Of a stretch of DNA of 53,928 nucleotides, positions 43,419-52,634 are shown one piece after another. Position 1 is the first letter of the stretch. Each line of letters starts with the position of its first letter. The position numbers were made by a program, and so were the translations under genes. Origin of the DNA: JBJXHG01 sp046160865 (GTDB lineage Bacteria > Planctomycetota > UBA1135 > GCA-002686595); assembly GCA_046160865.1 (NCBI GenBank), contig JBJXHG010000165.1, forward strand, positions 1-53,928, written 5' to 3'. The notes under the pieces were generated by a model, which was not told the origin of the DNA, did no database searches, and saw nothing but the letters and a program-made list of their open reading frames with translations.

Positions 43419-44419
43419 AGCAGCGCGTCGCGCCCCGGCGCCGGGCGCGCGTGCGCGGCGAGCGCGAGCTCGAGCACGGTGAGGATCGAGGCGGACGACA
43501 AGTTGCCGTAGCGGCGCAGCGCTTCCTCCGAGAAGCGCAGCGCGTCCGCGTCGAGCGCGAACAGCGTGCGATACGTCTCGAGGATGCGCCGTCCACCAGG
43601 ATGCACGAGGTGCAGCCCGATGTCGGACGGGCGCCGATCGTGCGCGTGCAGGAACGCTTCGATCGCGGGGCGAAGGTGGCGCTCGAGATGTCCCGGCAGC
43701 TCCTTCTGGAGCACGATGCGCAAACCGTGCTGTCCGATGTCGAAGCCCATCATGTCGCGCGTGTCCTCGAATAGGTGAGAGCCGGCCGCGACGAGCGTGG
43801 GCCCTTCTCCGCGCGGACCGAGGATCGCTGCGGCAGCGCCGTCGCCGAACAGCACGCTCGCGACGAGGTTCGTGCGCGACTCGTCAGGGCACAAGGTCAG
43901 CGAGCACAGCTCGACCGCGACCACCAGTGTCGTCGCGCCGCCGCGCGCGAGATCGCCGGCGAGACCGAGCGCGAGTGCGCCGGCCGCACAGCCGCTCTCC
44001 GTGATCGGGATGCGGCGCACGTCACGGCGCAATCCGAGCGCCGGCACGAGATCGACGTCGAGGGCGGGGATCGCGACACCGGTGCACGAGACATCGATCA
44101 CGCAGTCGATCTCGGTGGGCGTGCAGCGTGCGACGGCGAGCGCGCGCTGCGCGGCCGCGACCGCGAGCTCGCTCGCAGCCGTCCGATAGCAGCGGTTGCG
44201 CTCGGTGAAGTCGCGCGGCGTGAGCGTGGCCGCGACCGGCAGAGCGATGTGGCGCGTGTCGACGCCCGAGCGCTCGACGAGCTGGGCGATGAACGCAGGA
44301 TCCTCGCTCGGAAACAGGCGCACGAGCGCCGCGTGCGCCGCTTCCTTGTCGATGCGCGTCTCGGGGAACGCCGACGCGACGCCGAGCAGACGTGGAGCCG
44401 GGTCGCTGGAGCGGATCAT
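43364..44419 (-). CDS. Type III polyketide synthase
   Basis: 351 aa, normal for the chalcone-synthase-like family. The catalytic triad is visible: Cys144 (ITESGCAAGALAL), His273 (LHLVHPGGRRIL) and Asn306 (RRYGNLSSASIL). The family C-terminal GIGPG loop is present. Bacterial enzymes of this type extend fatty acyl starters with malonyl-CoA to give alkylresorcinols or alkylpyrones, often methylated by an ICMT-like partner and stored in membranes or cyst coats. The usual partner gene is missing downstream: after the stop only a 13-nt vestige of it remains, and the intact ICMT gene is at 25759-26382. Convergent with the receiver-glycosyltransferase gene. The 265 nt upstream (44420-44684) show no gene. 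Confidence 0.93.
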   Translation of the reverse strand: MIRSSDPAPRLLGVASAFPETRIDKEAAHAALVRLFPSEDPAFIAQLVERSGVDTRHIALPVAATLTPRDFTERNRCYRTAASELAVAAAQRALAVARCTPTEIDCVIDVSCTGVAIPALDVDLVPALGLRRDVRRIPITESGCAAGALALGLAGDLARGGATTLVVAVELCSLTLCPDESRTNLVASVLFGDGAAAAILGPRGEGPTLVAAGSHLFEDTRDMMGFDIGQHGLRIVLQKELPGHLERHLRPAIEAFLHAHDRRPSDIGLHLVHPGGRRILETYRTLFALDADALRFSEEALRRYGNLSSASILTVLELALAAHARPAPGRDALLVGIGPGLSLEISLWSWN

Positions 44420-44684
44420 GGGTTGCGGCGAAGAGCCCGCAGATCTTGGATCCAGCTCGTCTGGTTTGCACGTTTCGATCGCGGGCGAGGTTCGAGAACG
44501 TCACGCGAGCGTCCGTTCGCTGGCGCGCTCCACGACGGGTGGCGACGCTTCCGACTGTTTAGCGGGAAGCCCAGGGTTTTCGTGGCAGTCTCCGCCGCTC
44601 ACGACGAGCGGCGCCTTCCTCCGCGCGGGCGAGTTCGAAACGATCGCGTCGAACGGATGCGGTCGCGGTGCGCGTGGCGCGTGC

Positions 44685-46412
44685 CTACCAGATCACGGCG
44701 ACCGCGTTCGACAGGTTGAAGGTGCTCGAAGTGCAGAAATTGGCCGCGGCATTGCGGTAGTAGAGCTGGTAGTGCGTGCGCGCTCCGCTGCCGATCGCGA
44801 CGCCACTGATCGTGGAAAGCGGAATGCTCCAACCCGCTCGGTCGTTCGGATAGGCGCTGAACTCTCCGGAAGCATTCTGTCCGCCGAACCGTTTCAGCAC
44901 GCCGCTCGCGCAGCGCACTCCGTCGCCGGCCGCGATGCCGGCGGAGATCTTCGCATCTCCGCACAGGAAGAAGCCGAACGCGTTCGTCGGCAGTCCGGAG
45001 GCCAAGAGCCGCAGAGCTTCGGGCGCGCCGCTCGCGACGAGCTTCGCACCCTCGAGATGCAACGAGTTCGCGCAACCCGCGTCGGCGGCACCGCTCGGAC
45101 TCGGAACGATGCTCGGCGGCGCGCACGGGCACGCCGTCGCGAGGGAGCCATCGCCGAAGCAGTACGCGGTTCCTCCGATCGCGCACGGCCCGTAGCGCGC
45201 GATGTGACGCGTGAGTTGTCCGTCCGCGTAGCGGAAGAAGCCGGTTGCGTACAGCGCTGATCCGTGGCCGTCGTCGTGCACCTTCAGTGCCTGAACGCCA
45301 TCGACGCCGCTGACGGGCGGCACGAATCCACCCACGCCCGTGCGCAGCGGCGTCCACGAGACGCCGTCCCACACGGCGACGTTCTCGATCGTGCTGAAGG
45401 CGAAGCGGAAGTGGCCGCCCATCACGAGCTTTGAAGCACCGCCGTCGTTCCAGACTTCGAAGTCGTTCACTTGGACCGTGTTGAGCGCAGCGGAGATTCC
45501 GGATCCAACTTGCGACCAGCTCGCGCCGTTCCAGCGCGCGACTTGGCGCGCTTGTATGCCGCCGGCGATCGTGAACCCGCCGCCCACGTACAGTGCGGGT
45601 CCGGTGCCCTCGTCGAACACCTCGAGTGCCGTGACCGCAGCGTTGGTGCCGCTGCCGATCGCCGTCCACGTCGATCCGTTCCAGCGCGCGATGTTCGCGG
45701 CCGCCACGCCGCCGATCGAAGTGAACGAGCCGCCGGCGTAGAGCGCCGGTCCGCTGCCATCGTCGAACGCGCACAGCGCGAGCACGCCCGCCCCGAACGG
45801 CTGCACATTGGGAATGCCACTGCCGAGCGCGCTCCAACTCGCGCCGTTCCAGCGTGCGATGCCGCCCGCCGCCACACCGCCCGCGTGTTGGAAGAATCCA
45901 CCGGCGTAGAGCGCGGGCCCGCTGCCGTCGTCGAACGACGCCAGCGTTTCGCCTTCGGCATCGAGCCCGAGGCCGAGCGCGAACCACGCCGAGCCGTCGA
46001 AGCGCGCGATGCCGTTCACCGGCGTTCCGCTCGCGAGATCGAACGTGCCGGTTGCGTAGAGCTCGGGCCCGCCGCCGGCATCGAACACGGTCAACGCCCG
46101 CACGATCTGCTCGTTGATGGTGGCGCTCATCGTGAGATCGCCGATCGAGCTCCATCCGGCGCCGTCCCAGCGCGCGATGCAGTTCGCGGCGACTCCACCG
46201 GCCGAACGGAAGTCACCCGCGGCGACGAGCTTCGCCCCGGTGCCGTCGTCGAACTCCGCGAGCGCCTCGAGCCACGCGGAGACGAGCGCGGGCGGCGTCT
46301 CGAAACCCGGCGTGCCGATGTCGACCTTCCATTCGTTGCACTGCGCGGACGCGGTCGTGCCGAGAGAGAGCGTGACGATGGCAGAGATCACGGATGTGGT
46401 CCGGTGTTGCAT
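44685..46412 (-). CDS. Secreted kelch/beta-propeller-like protein with Cys6 module
   Basis: About 575 aa from ATG 46412 (MQHRTTSVISAIVTLSLGTT signal peptide). Seven to eight repeats of ~45-55 aa follow, each built as FDDGSGPALYAGGxF, AGGVAAxxIARWNG and xSWxALGSG. This pattern suggests a beta-propeller with sequence-similar blades, common in large planctomycete secretomes. The repeats are very regular, so expansion by internal duplication is likely. The last ~160 residues are the recurrent Cys-rich module (YCFGDGSLATACPC to AVAVIW). No catalytic motif is seen; a surface-binding or structural role is likely. Transcribed alone. Confidence 0.85.
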   Translation of the reverse strand: MQHRTTSVISAIVTLSLGTTASAQCNEWKVDIGTPGFETPPALVSAWLEALAEFDDGTGAKLVAAGDFRSAGGVAANCIARWDGAGWSSIGDLTMSATINEQIVRALTVFDAGGGPELYATGTFDLASGTPVNGIARFDGSAWFALGLGLDAEGETLASFDDGSGPALYAGGFFQHAGGVAAGGIARWNGASWSALGSGIPNVQPFGAGVLALCAFDDGSGPALYAGGSFTSIGGVAAANIARWNGSTWTAIGSGTNAAVTALEVFDEGTGPALYVGGGFTIAGGIQARQVARWNGASWSQVGSGISAALNTVQVNDFEVWNDGGASKLVMGGHFRFAFSTIENVAVWDGVSWTPLRTGVGGFVPPVSGVDGVQALKVHDDGHGSALYATGFFRYADGQLTRHIARYGPCAIGGTAYCFGDGSLATACPCAPPSIVPSPSGAADAGCANSLHLEGAKLVASGAPEALRLLASGLPTNAFGFFLCGDAKISAGIAAGDGVRCASGVLKRFGGQNASGEFSAYPNDRAGWSIPLSTISGVAIGSGARTHYQLYYRNAAANFCTSSTFNLSNAVAVIW

Positions 46413-46498
46413 TCGAATGGTCCTCTGCTTTGCTCTCCCGCATCGGCGCGACGCCGACGTTAGCACGCGCGCGCGAATTGCGGGCGGCTCGCCGATCG

Positions 46499-47071
46499 CT
46501 AACCGAGCGCCAGCGCGAACAGTCGTCGCACCGAGTCATCCGTTTCGATCGCAGCGAGCTCGCCGCGCGTGAACCACGCGAGCTCGAGCGACTCCTCGCT
46601 GATGCGCAGGGTCGCGCCGTCGGGCGCGACGACGACGAAGCGCGTGTCGAGGTGCAAGTGCTCGGGCTCGTCCTTGCGCGCGGGAATGACGTGGATGTCG
46701 AGATCGATCGGCGCGGGATCGATCACGAGGCCGTCGATGCCGCTCTCCTCGCGCGCTTCGCGGAGCGCGGCCGCGGCGAGGTTCGCGTCGCCGTCGCAGT
46801 GACCGCCGAGCTGCAGCCAGCGGCGCAGCTTCTTGTGGAACGTGAGTAGCGCGCGCTCGCGGCGAGCGTCGACGACGAGCGCGCTCGCCGTCAAGTGTCC
46901 AGGCACGCACGAGCGCAAGTGCGCGTCCGCCGGATGCGCGTCGACGAATGCGAGCATGCGTGCGCGCGTCGTCTGCTGCTCGGGCGTGCGCGCGTCGTAG
47001 CGTTGCAGGATCGCGCGCGCCACGTCGAGATCGCTCGTACTCGCGAGCTCGTGCGCGCCGACCAGCGTCAC
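46499..47071 (-). CDS. Nudix hydrolase
   Basis: 190 aa from GTG 47071, overlapping the EttA stop (GTGA). The Nudix box is LGGHCDGDANLAAAALREAR followed by EESGI. The REAREESG core with its metal-binding glutamates is intact, but the first Glu of the consensus (G-x5-E) is Ala. Strand text DLDIHVIPARKDEPEHLHLD and FVVVAPDG resembles the subgroup whose substrates are nucleoside diphosphate derivatives. The preceding ~65 residues (VARAILQRYDAR...FVDAHP) form a helical N-terminal part commonly seen in this subgroup. Translationally coupled to the ribosome-associated ABC-F protein, though I know of no functional link. Confidence 0.88.
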   Translation of the reverse strand: MTLVGAHELASTSDLDVARAILQRYDARTPEQQTTRARMLAFVDAHPADAHLRSCVPGHLTASALVVDARRERALLTFHKKLRRWLQLGGHCDGDANLAAAALREAREESGIDGLVIDPAPIDLDIHVIPARKDEPEHLHLDTRFVVVAPDGATLRISEESLELAWFTRGELAAIETDDSVRRLFALALG

Positions 47072-48771
47072 GTCCGCAAGAGCTTCTTGTACTTGCCGGC
47101 CTTCGAGCGCGCTCCGACGCCACGACGGGCGCGGTCCTTCTCGCGCCACTCGTGGTACTCCTCGTAATCGCCCGGGAAGTAATGGATCTCGGGCACGCCC
47201 TTGTCCTCGTCGACGATGCCCTCGAAGGAGAGGATGTGCGTCGCGACGCGGTTCAAGAAGTAGCGATCGTGCGTCACGACGATCGCGCTGCCGGTGTACT
47301 CCTGGATCGCCTCTTCGAGCACGCGCAACGTCTCGAGATCGAGGTCGTTCGTCGGCTCGTCGAGCAGGATCACGTTCGCGGGCTCGCGCAGCATCTTCGC
47401 GAGCAGCACGCGGTTGCGCATGCCGCCCGAGCACTCGCCGAGCAGCTTCTGCTGGTCCTCGCCCTTGAAGTTGAAGCGCGCGACGTACGCGCGTCCGTCG
47501 AGCACCTTGTTGCCGAACGGGATCTGCGGATTGCCTTCGGTGATGTTGTCGTACACCGATTTGTCGTCGTCGAGCACCGTGCGCGACTGATCGAGCCAGA
47601 CCATCTTCACGGTCGGGCCGATCGTCACCGTGCCGTCGTCGGGCTTCTCGCGGTGCGTGATCATCCGTAAGAGCGTGGTCTTGCCGCGGCCGTTCGCGCC
47701 GATCACGCCGAGCACGCCGCCCGGCGGCACTTCGAACGAGAGATCGTGAATGAGCTGTTTGTCGCCGAAGCCCTTCGTGACGTGCGACAACTGGATCACT
47801 TTGTCGCCCAGTCGCGGTCCGGGCGGAATGCGCAGATCGACCGGATCGAGCGCGTCTTCGGCCTTCTGCTCGAGGAGCTCTTTGTAACGCGTGAGGCGCG
47901 ACTTGCTGCGCGTCGTGCGCGCCTTGGGCGTCTTGCGGATCCATTCGAGCTCGCGCTCGATGATCTTCTCGCGCGTCTCGTTCTGGCCGCGGCGCACCAT
48001 CAGCTCGTTCTGCTTCGCGCCGAGATAGTCGCTGTAGTTGCCCTTGTACGGCCGGCCCACGCCGCGCTCGATCTCGAGCATCCAGTTCACGACGTTGTCC
48101 AAGAAGTAACGGTCGTGGGTGATCAGGATCACCGTGCCCTGGTACTCCTTCAAATAGTGCTCGAGCCACTCCACCGCTTCGGTGTCGAGGTGGTTCGTCG
48201 GCTCGTCGAGCAGCAGCATGTCGGGGTGCTGCATGAGCAGCTTGCACAGCGCGACGCGGCGCCGCTCGCCACCGGACAGCTTCGTGACGTCGGCCTCCAT
48301 CGGCGGCAGTCCGAGCGCTTCGGCCGCTTGCTCCAGGTGGCTGTCGAGCTCCCAGATCTCCTTGTGCGCCATCTCTTCGGAGAGGTGCTCGAACTCGGCG
48401 TTCAGCTTGTCCGCTTCGGCACCTTCCGCACTGCCGAGCTTCTCCGACACCTCGTTGTAGCGATCGTGGATCGCGATCAGCGGCGCGACTGCTTCCTTGA
48501 GGTTGCCCTCGACATCGAGCGTCTCGTTCAGCGGCGGCTCCTGCGCGAGGTAGCCGATCGTGAGACCGTTGATCACCGGTCGCGCGGTGCCTTCGAACTG
48601 TGTGTCGGCACCCGCGATGATGCGCAGGAGCGTCGACTTGCCGGCGCCGTTGGCACCGATCAGTCCGATCTTGGCGCCTTCGAGGAACGAGAGCGTGATG
48701 CCTTTGAGCACTTCGCGTTGGCCGAAGTACTTCTTCAATTCGTAGAGCTGGAAGATGATCTTGTCGGACAT
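47068..48771 (-). CDS. ettA: Energy-dependent translational throttle protein EttA (ABC-F)
   Basis: 567 aa from ATG 48771 (MSDKIIFQLYELKKYFGQRE). Two ABC domains: Walker A IGANGAGKST and IGANGRGKTT; signatures KLSGGERRRVALCKLL and ECSGGMRNRVLLAKML; Walker B MLLLDEPTNHLD and VILLDEPTNDLD. The inter-domain linker and arm are present (RREKIIERELEWIRKTPKAR-like text, KSRLTRYKELL), as in the EttA subgroup. There is no membrane domain. EttA binds the ribosomal E site and gates the first elongation step according to the ATP/ADP ratio. The signature of domain 2 reads CSGGM rather than LSGGE, a small departure. First gene of a two-gene unit with the Nudix gene. Confidence 0.93.
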   Translation of the reverse strand: MSDKIIFQLYELKKYFGQREVLKGITLSFLEGAKIGLIGANGAGKSTLLRIIAGADTQFEGTARPVINGLTIGYLAQEPPLNETLDVEGNLKEAVAPLIAIHDRYNEVSEKLGSAEGAEADKLNAEFEHLSEEMAHKEIWELDSHLEQAAEALGLPPMEADVTKLSGGERRRVALCKLLMQHPDMLLLDEPTNHLDTEAVEWLEHYLKEYQGTVILITHDRYFLDNVVNWMLEIERGVGRPYKGNYSDYLGAKQNELMVRRGQNETREKIIERELEWIRKTPKARTTRSKSRLTRYKELLEQKAEDALDPVDLRIPPGPRLGDKVIQLSHVTKGFGDKQLIHDLSFEVPPGGVLGVIGANGRGKTTLLRMITHREKPDDGTVTIGPTVKMVWLDQSRTVLDDDKSVYDNITEGNPQIPFGNKVLDGRAYVARFNFKGEDQQKLLGECSGGMRNRVLLAKMLREPANVILLDEPTNDLDLETLRVLEEAIQEYTGSAIVVTHDRYFLNRVATHILSFEGIVDEDKGVPEIHYFPGDYEEYHEWREKDRARRGVGARSKAGKYKKLLRT

Positions 48772-48904
48772 GGGGGCGAAGAGGATAACGCGCACTGCGC
48801 GTTCGGGCCACGGGTGCGCGGCGCTCGGATCGCTTTCCGCGAGCGTTTCGCGCGCGATTGGCGAGGGCTCCTAGCACGAGCGCGCCGCGTTGGAAATGCG
48901 CTCG

Positions 48905-51580
48905 TCAGCGTCGCACGGGCCGCGACGGCCGCACGCCCAGGTGATTGGCGCGCGTCTCGGGCGGCGAGTTGTTGCGCCGCGCCGAGCGTGCGTAGCTCGC
49001 CTCGTGCAAGAAGCTGCCGCCGCGACTCACGCGATGGATCGCGCCCTCCTCGACGCGCTCGCCGTCGCTTTCGCGCGGCGTCGTGTCGTAGCTCGCCGCA
49101 TAGCCGTCGCGGCACCACTCCCACACGTTGCCGAGCACGTCGTGCAAGCCGAACGGATTCGGGTGCAGCGCGCCGACCGGCGCATGCACGCCGTAGCCGT
49201 CGTCGAGCTCGGGCCAGTCGTCGATGCTCGGCCACGAGGCGCCGGAGCGGAACGCGGCTTGGTCGGCTAGGTTCGCGGCGCCTTCGAGCGTGGTCTTCTC
49301 TGCGCCGGTCCACCACGGCGTGCTCGTTCCGGCGCGCGCGGCGTACTCCCATTGCGCTTCCGTCGGCAGCGCGAGCCCGAGCTTGCCGAGCACCGACGCG
49401 CACTCCGTCCAACTCACCTGCTCGACGGGATGCAGCAAGCTGTGCTGCTTGCCGTCGAAGAAGCTGTTCGGTCCGTAGATGCTCGGGTTCTCGCCGGTGA
49501 AGCGCAGCCATTGGTCCTGCGTCAGCTCGTACTTGGACACGAAGAACGCCTCGAGCTCGACTTCATGCTGCGGCGATTCGTCGACGCGCGCCTGCGCGTC
49601 GTAATTCGGCGCGCTCCGGTTCGCACTCTGCGCGCCCATCTCGAACGTGCGTCCGGGCAGGAGCACGAGGACGATCGCGCAGCCGTTCGTGAGCACGAGC
49701 TCGCCGCTCGCCGCATCGCGATCGGGCGGCGCGCCGCTCTGCACGTGCGCGAACTCCCACAAGCCCGAGCCCGCGTCGCGGCCGATCGGCCACAGCCCGA
49801 TCTGCGGCTGGATCACGAGGCCGCGGTACTCCGGGCTCGCGCGCTCGTCGGCGATCGACGCGATCGCCGCGGTCCAACGCGCGCGTGCTTCCGCGCTCGA
49901 CACCGTGCGCTCTTCGACGGAGCGCGCGAACACGAGGCGTCGCTCGACGTCGGCGATGAGCCCGACTTCCGGCAGCGCGAACGCATCGAGGCCGCGCACG
50001 AGCTCTTCCTGCGTGTCGTGCTGCCAGCGATCCTCGGTGCTCGCGAAGTTCCACGCGCCCGGCGCGGTCGGATCCGCGCCGGCGATCGTCTGTGCGCGAG
50101 CGCGCAGCTCGGTCAGCGCGAGCTCGTGCTGCGCGCGCCGGCCCACGAGCGTGCTCGCGTCGGCGAGCCATGCTTCGAGCGCGGGAACGTGCTCGGGGTC
50201 CGCCGGCCACAGCGATTCCGCACGCAGCTCGAGGTCGGTGAGATGGCGCACGTCGGAAAGCTGCAGCACCTTGGCGGCGCGGTCGCGCGCGATGAAGGCT
50301 TGCTCCTCGGCGAGCGCTTGGCTCTGCAGCGCGCGCTGCTCGCTCGCACGGATGAGCTCGTTGGCCGCCACGAGCTCCGAGTTCTTGCGCGAGAGCACGA
50401 CTTCGTGCACCACGACGCCGCCGATCACCACGAGCGCCGCGGCGCCGAAGGTCGCAGCGAGCGCCTTGTTGCGCAGCACCCACTTGCGCAGGACGGCGAC
50501 CGGTCCCGTCTCGTACGCGTGCACGACGCGGCCCTCGAGGTACGCGCGCAGATCCTCGGCGAGCTCCTGCATGCCCGCGTAGCGCGCGGCCGGATCGCGC
50601 GCCATCGCCTTCTCACCGATCGCGATGAGTTCGGGCGGCGCGTGCGGCGCGCGCGTCGCCAGCGGCTCCGGCGCCTCCTTGCGCACGCGCCGCCACACGG
50701 AGATCGCGTCGCGCTTCGCACCCGGCGGCACGTACGGCGAGTGACCGGCGAGCAGGTGGTAGAGGATCGCGCCGACCGCGTAGATGTCGGTCGCCGGTCC
50801 GAGTGCTTGCAGGTCGCCGTGCGCTTGCTCGGGTGACATGTACGCGGGCGTGCCGACGACGTCGCCGTCCATCGTCTTCAAGGCGGACGTCGTCTCGAGC
50901 GCGCGCGCGTTGAGTCGGTGCGTGTGAATGCTGGCGCTCGCGGGCGCGTTGTCGAGTCGGAGATCGCGCCGGTCCTTGCGACCGAGCACACGCGCGAGCC
51001 CCCAATCCATCACGTACACTTCGCCGAACCGTCCGACCATCACGTTCGCCGGCTTCAGGTCGCGGTGGATCACGCTCTTGCTGTGCGCGTACGCGACGGC
51101 CTCGCACACCTTGAGCACCGCGCCGACGGCGCGCGTCTGCGTCCAGCCGTCGCGCCCTTCGTGCATCGCTTCGAAGATCTTCTCGAGGTCCTGCCCGGTC
51201 ACGAGGCGCATCGTGAAGTACAGGCGCCCGCTCTCGTCGAGCCCGATCTCGTGCACGGGCACGATGCCCGGGTGATCGAGCTGGCCGGTGATCTGCGCCT
51301 CCTCGACGAAGCGGTCGAGCAGGAACGGGTGCGCTTCGCTGCCGTGCTGGCCGTCCTTTTCCTGCACGATCTTCATCGCGAGGCCGCGGCCGAGGTCGGG
51401 ATCCCAGATGTCGAGGATCACGCCCATGCTGCCGCGCGCGACCTCGCGGCGCACCGCGTAGCGCGTGCCGCCGCTGCGCCGCTGCGCGAGTCGATCGAGC
51501 ACGTCGGCGAGCGCGCCGTCGTCACCCGCGGCGGGGCCTCGTGATGCGTTCGGAGATTGCGGAGGCGATTCGTGCGTCAT
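48905..51580 (-). CDS. Serine/threonine kinase fused to an FGE-sulfatase-like domain
   Basis: 891 aa. Residues ~40-330 are a Pkn-type kinase with all key residues: RGSMGV loop, AMKIV Lys, IHRDLKPANVMVG, MDWGLA (DFG-like), VVGTPAYMSPEQA, DIYAVGAILYHLLAG. One membrane helix follows (ALAATFGAAALVVIGGVVVHEV, ~375-397), then a helical coiled region (SELVAANELIRASEQRALQS). The last ~260 residues are a formylglycine-generating-enzyme/SUMF1-like domain (FEMGAQSANR, YELTQDQWLRFTGENPS, HPVEQVSWTECASVL, LPTEAQWEYAARAG, GLHDVLGNVWEWCRDG, RVSRGGSFLHE). Such fusions are common in Planctomycetota; the extracytoplasmic FGE-like part may be a ligand- or glycan-binding sensor. No adjacent substrate gene; the 133-nt gap downstream of it (48772-48904) holds nothing. 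Confidence 0.93.
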   Translation of the reverse strand: MTHESPPQSPNASRGPAAGDDGALADVLDRLAQRRSGGTRYAVRREVARGSMGVILDIWDPDLGRGLAMKIVQEKDGQHGSEAHPFLLDRFVEEAQITGQLDHPGIVPVHEIGLDESGRLYFTMRLVTGQDLEKIFEAMHEGRDGWTQTRAVGAVLKVCEAVAYAHSKSVIHRDLKPANVMVGRFGEVYVMDWGLARVLGRKDRRDLRLDNAPASASIHTHRLNARALETTSALKTMDGDVVGTPAYMSPEQAHGDLQALGPATDIYAVGAILYHLLAGHSPYVPPGAKRDAISVWRRVRKEAPEPLATRAPHAPPELIAIGEKAMARDPAARYAGMQELAEDLRAYLEGRVVHAYETGPVAVLRKWVLRNKALAATFGAAALVVIGGVVVHEVVLSRKNSELVAANELIRASEQRALQSQALAEEQAFIARDRAAKVLQLSDVRHLTDLELRAESLWPADPEHVPALEAWLADASTLVGRRAQHELALTELRARAQTIAGADPTAPGAWNFASTEDRWQHDTQEELVRGLDAFALPEVGLIADVERRLVFARSVEERTVSSAEARARWTAAIASIADERASPEYRGLVIQPQIGLWPIGRDAGSGLWEFAHVQSGAPPDRDAASGELVLTNGCAIVLVLLPGRTFEMGAQSANRSAPNYDAQARVDESPQHEVELEAFFVSKYELTQDQWLRFTGENPSIYGPNSFFDGKQHSLLHPVEQVSWTECASVLGKLGLALPTEAQWEYAARAGTSTPWWTGAEKTTLEGAANLADQAAFRSGASWPSIDDWPELDDGYGVHAPVGALHPNPFGLHDVLGNVWEWCRDGYAASYDTTPRESDGERVEEGAIHRVSRGGSFLHEASYARSARRNNSPPETRANHLGVRPSRPVRR

Positions 51581-51670
51581 GCCGGCGGCCGATGACCGGA
51601 AGGCTGCGTGCGAGTGTGCGCACCGCGCACCGCATTCGCGGCGATGCGCGGGCGCATGACGGCGCAGGGA

Positions 51671-52405
51671 TCAGTTGCGGCGGATCTTGACGCAGTCCGT
51701 GATGCGGAAGCCGCGGTCGCCGGACGTGCGCGCGGTGAGGCGCAAACGGATCTTCGTGCCGTGCGGCTCGTCGTCGAGGCCGAAGCAGCTGATCACGTCG
51801 TTGCGGTTGAACTTCAGGTTGAGGTCGAGCTCGCAGTCGCCTTGCAGGTCGTGGCAACCGCAGAACTCGTCGCCCAAGAACGGCGTGCCGCGGTCCGCGA
51901 ACTCGATGCGGATCGGCTTCAGGACCGGGTAGCTCGTCACGGTCTCGCCTTCGGGCGCGTTCGCATTGAAGCGCGTCAGCCCGATCGTGCCGAGGTCGAC
52001 CTGCGTCACGTCGAAGGCGTTGCCGAGCACGCTCATGCGCAGCGTGGCGACCATCATCCCGGAGTCGTCGAGCACGATCTCGCCCTCTGCCATGTGGCCT
52101 TGATCGTCGTCGTCGCAATCATCGCAATCGCCGGCGTGATCGACACGGATGGTATTCGGGCACTTGCCCGGCTTGATGTCGAGGTGCGGAGCGTGCGTCG
52201 ACTCGGTGTCGATCACGACCTCACCCGTCTTTGCGTCGACGGTGAACACGCAATCGGCGTCGGGCAGCTCGAGCGTCGTGAAATCGACGGGAGCGCGAAC
52301 GGGCGCGGAGACCGGCTGCTGTGCGCTCGCGCTCCAGAGCGGAATCGAGGCGAGCGACGCGGCGGTCAACAAGGACAGTTGGAGCAAGGACGGGCGGCAG
52401 AACAT
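51671..52405 (-). CDS. Small secreted Asp/Cys-rich protein
   Basis: 244 aa from ATG 52405 (MFCRPSLLQLSLLTAASLAS signal peptide), with GGAGGA about 12 nt upstream. I do not recognise a family. Visible features: an acidic Cys cluster GDCDDCDDDDQGH near residue 95 that could bind calcium or another metal, a second cluster DEFCGCHDLQGDCELDLN, and beta-rich text near the C-terminus (KIRLRLTARTSGDRGFRITD). One pattern, VVIDTESTHAPHLDIKPGKC with NTIRV, resembles the DIKPGxCPNxI segments found in many bacterial secreted proteins. Six to eight Cys suggest disulfides. Transcribed alone, between the kinase-FGE gene and the divergent aldehyde dehydrogenase gene. Confidence 0.75.
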   Translation of the reverse strand: MFCRPSLLQLSLLTAASLASIPLWSASAQQPVSAPVRAPVDFTTLELPDADCVFTVDAKTGEVVIDTESTHAPHLDIKPGKCPNTIRVDHAGDCDDCDDDDQGHMAEGEIVLDDSGMMVATLRMSVLGNAFDVTQVDLGTIGLTRFNANAPEGETVTSYPVLKPIRIEFADRGTPFLGDEFCGCHDLQGDCELDLNLKFNRNDVISCFGLDDEPHGTKIRLRLTARTSGDRGFRITDCVKIRRN

Positions 52406-52634
52406 CGTGATGAATCCTCCAGGTGTGACGGTCGGGATCGCGGGGGCGGCGCACTCGGAGCGCACGTGCGACGACGTGCGGCCGATGACTCCGGGACAAC
52501 GGAGCGGCCTTCCCGTGTGTGGGGCCACTCATGCTAGCAGCTGCCCGTCGAGGCCGCTCGCCGTCGGACGACACGGATCGCGCGACATCGACCCCTCGCG
52601 TTGAGCACGCCGCGTGCGTCCGTACACTACGGCG

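Noticed and set aside
48905..51580. FGE domain as the maturase for the nearby sulfatase-fold protein
   Set aside because: That protein has no Cys or Ser at the formylglycine site, and the FGE-like domain here is fused to a kinase and lies 26 kb away.
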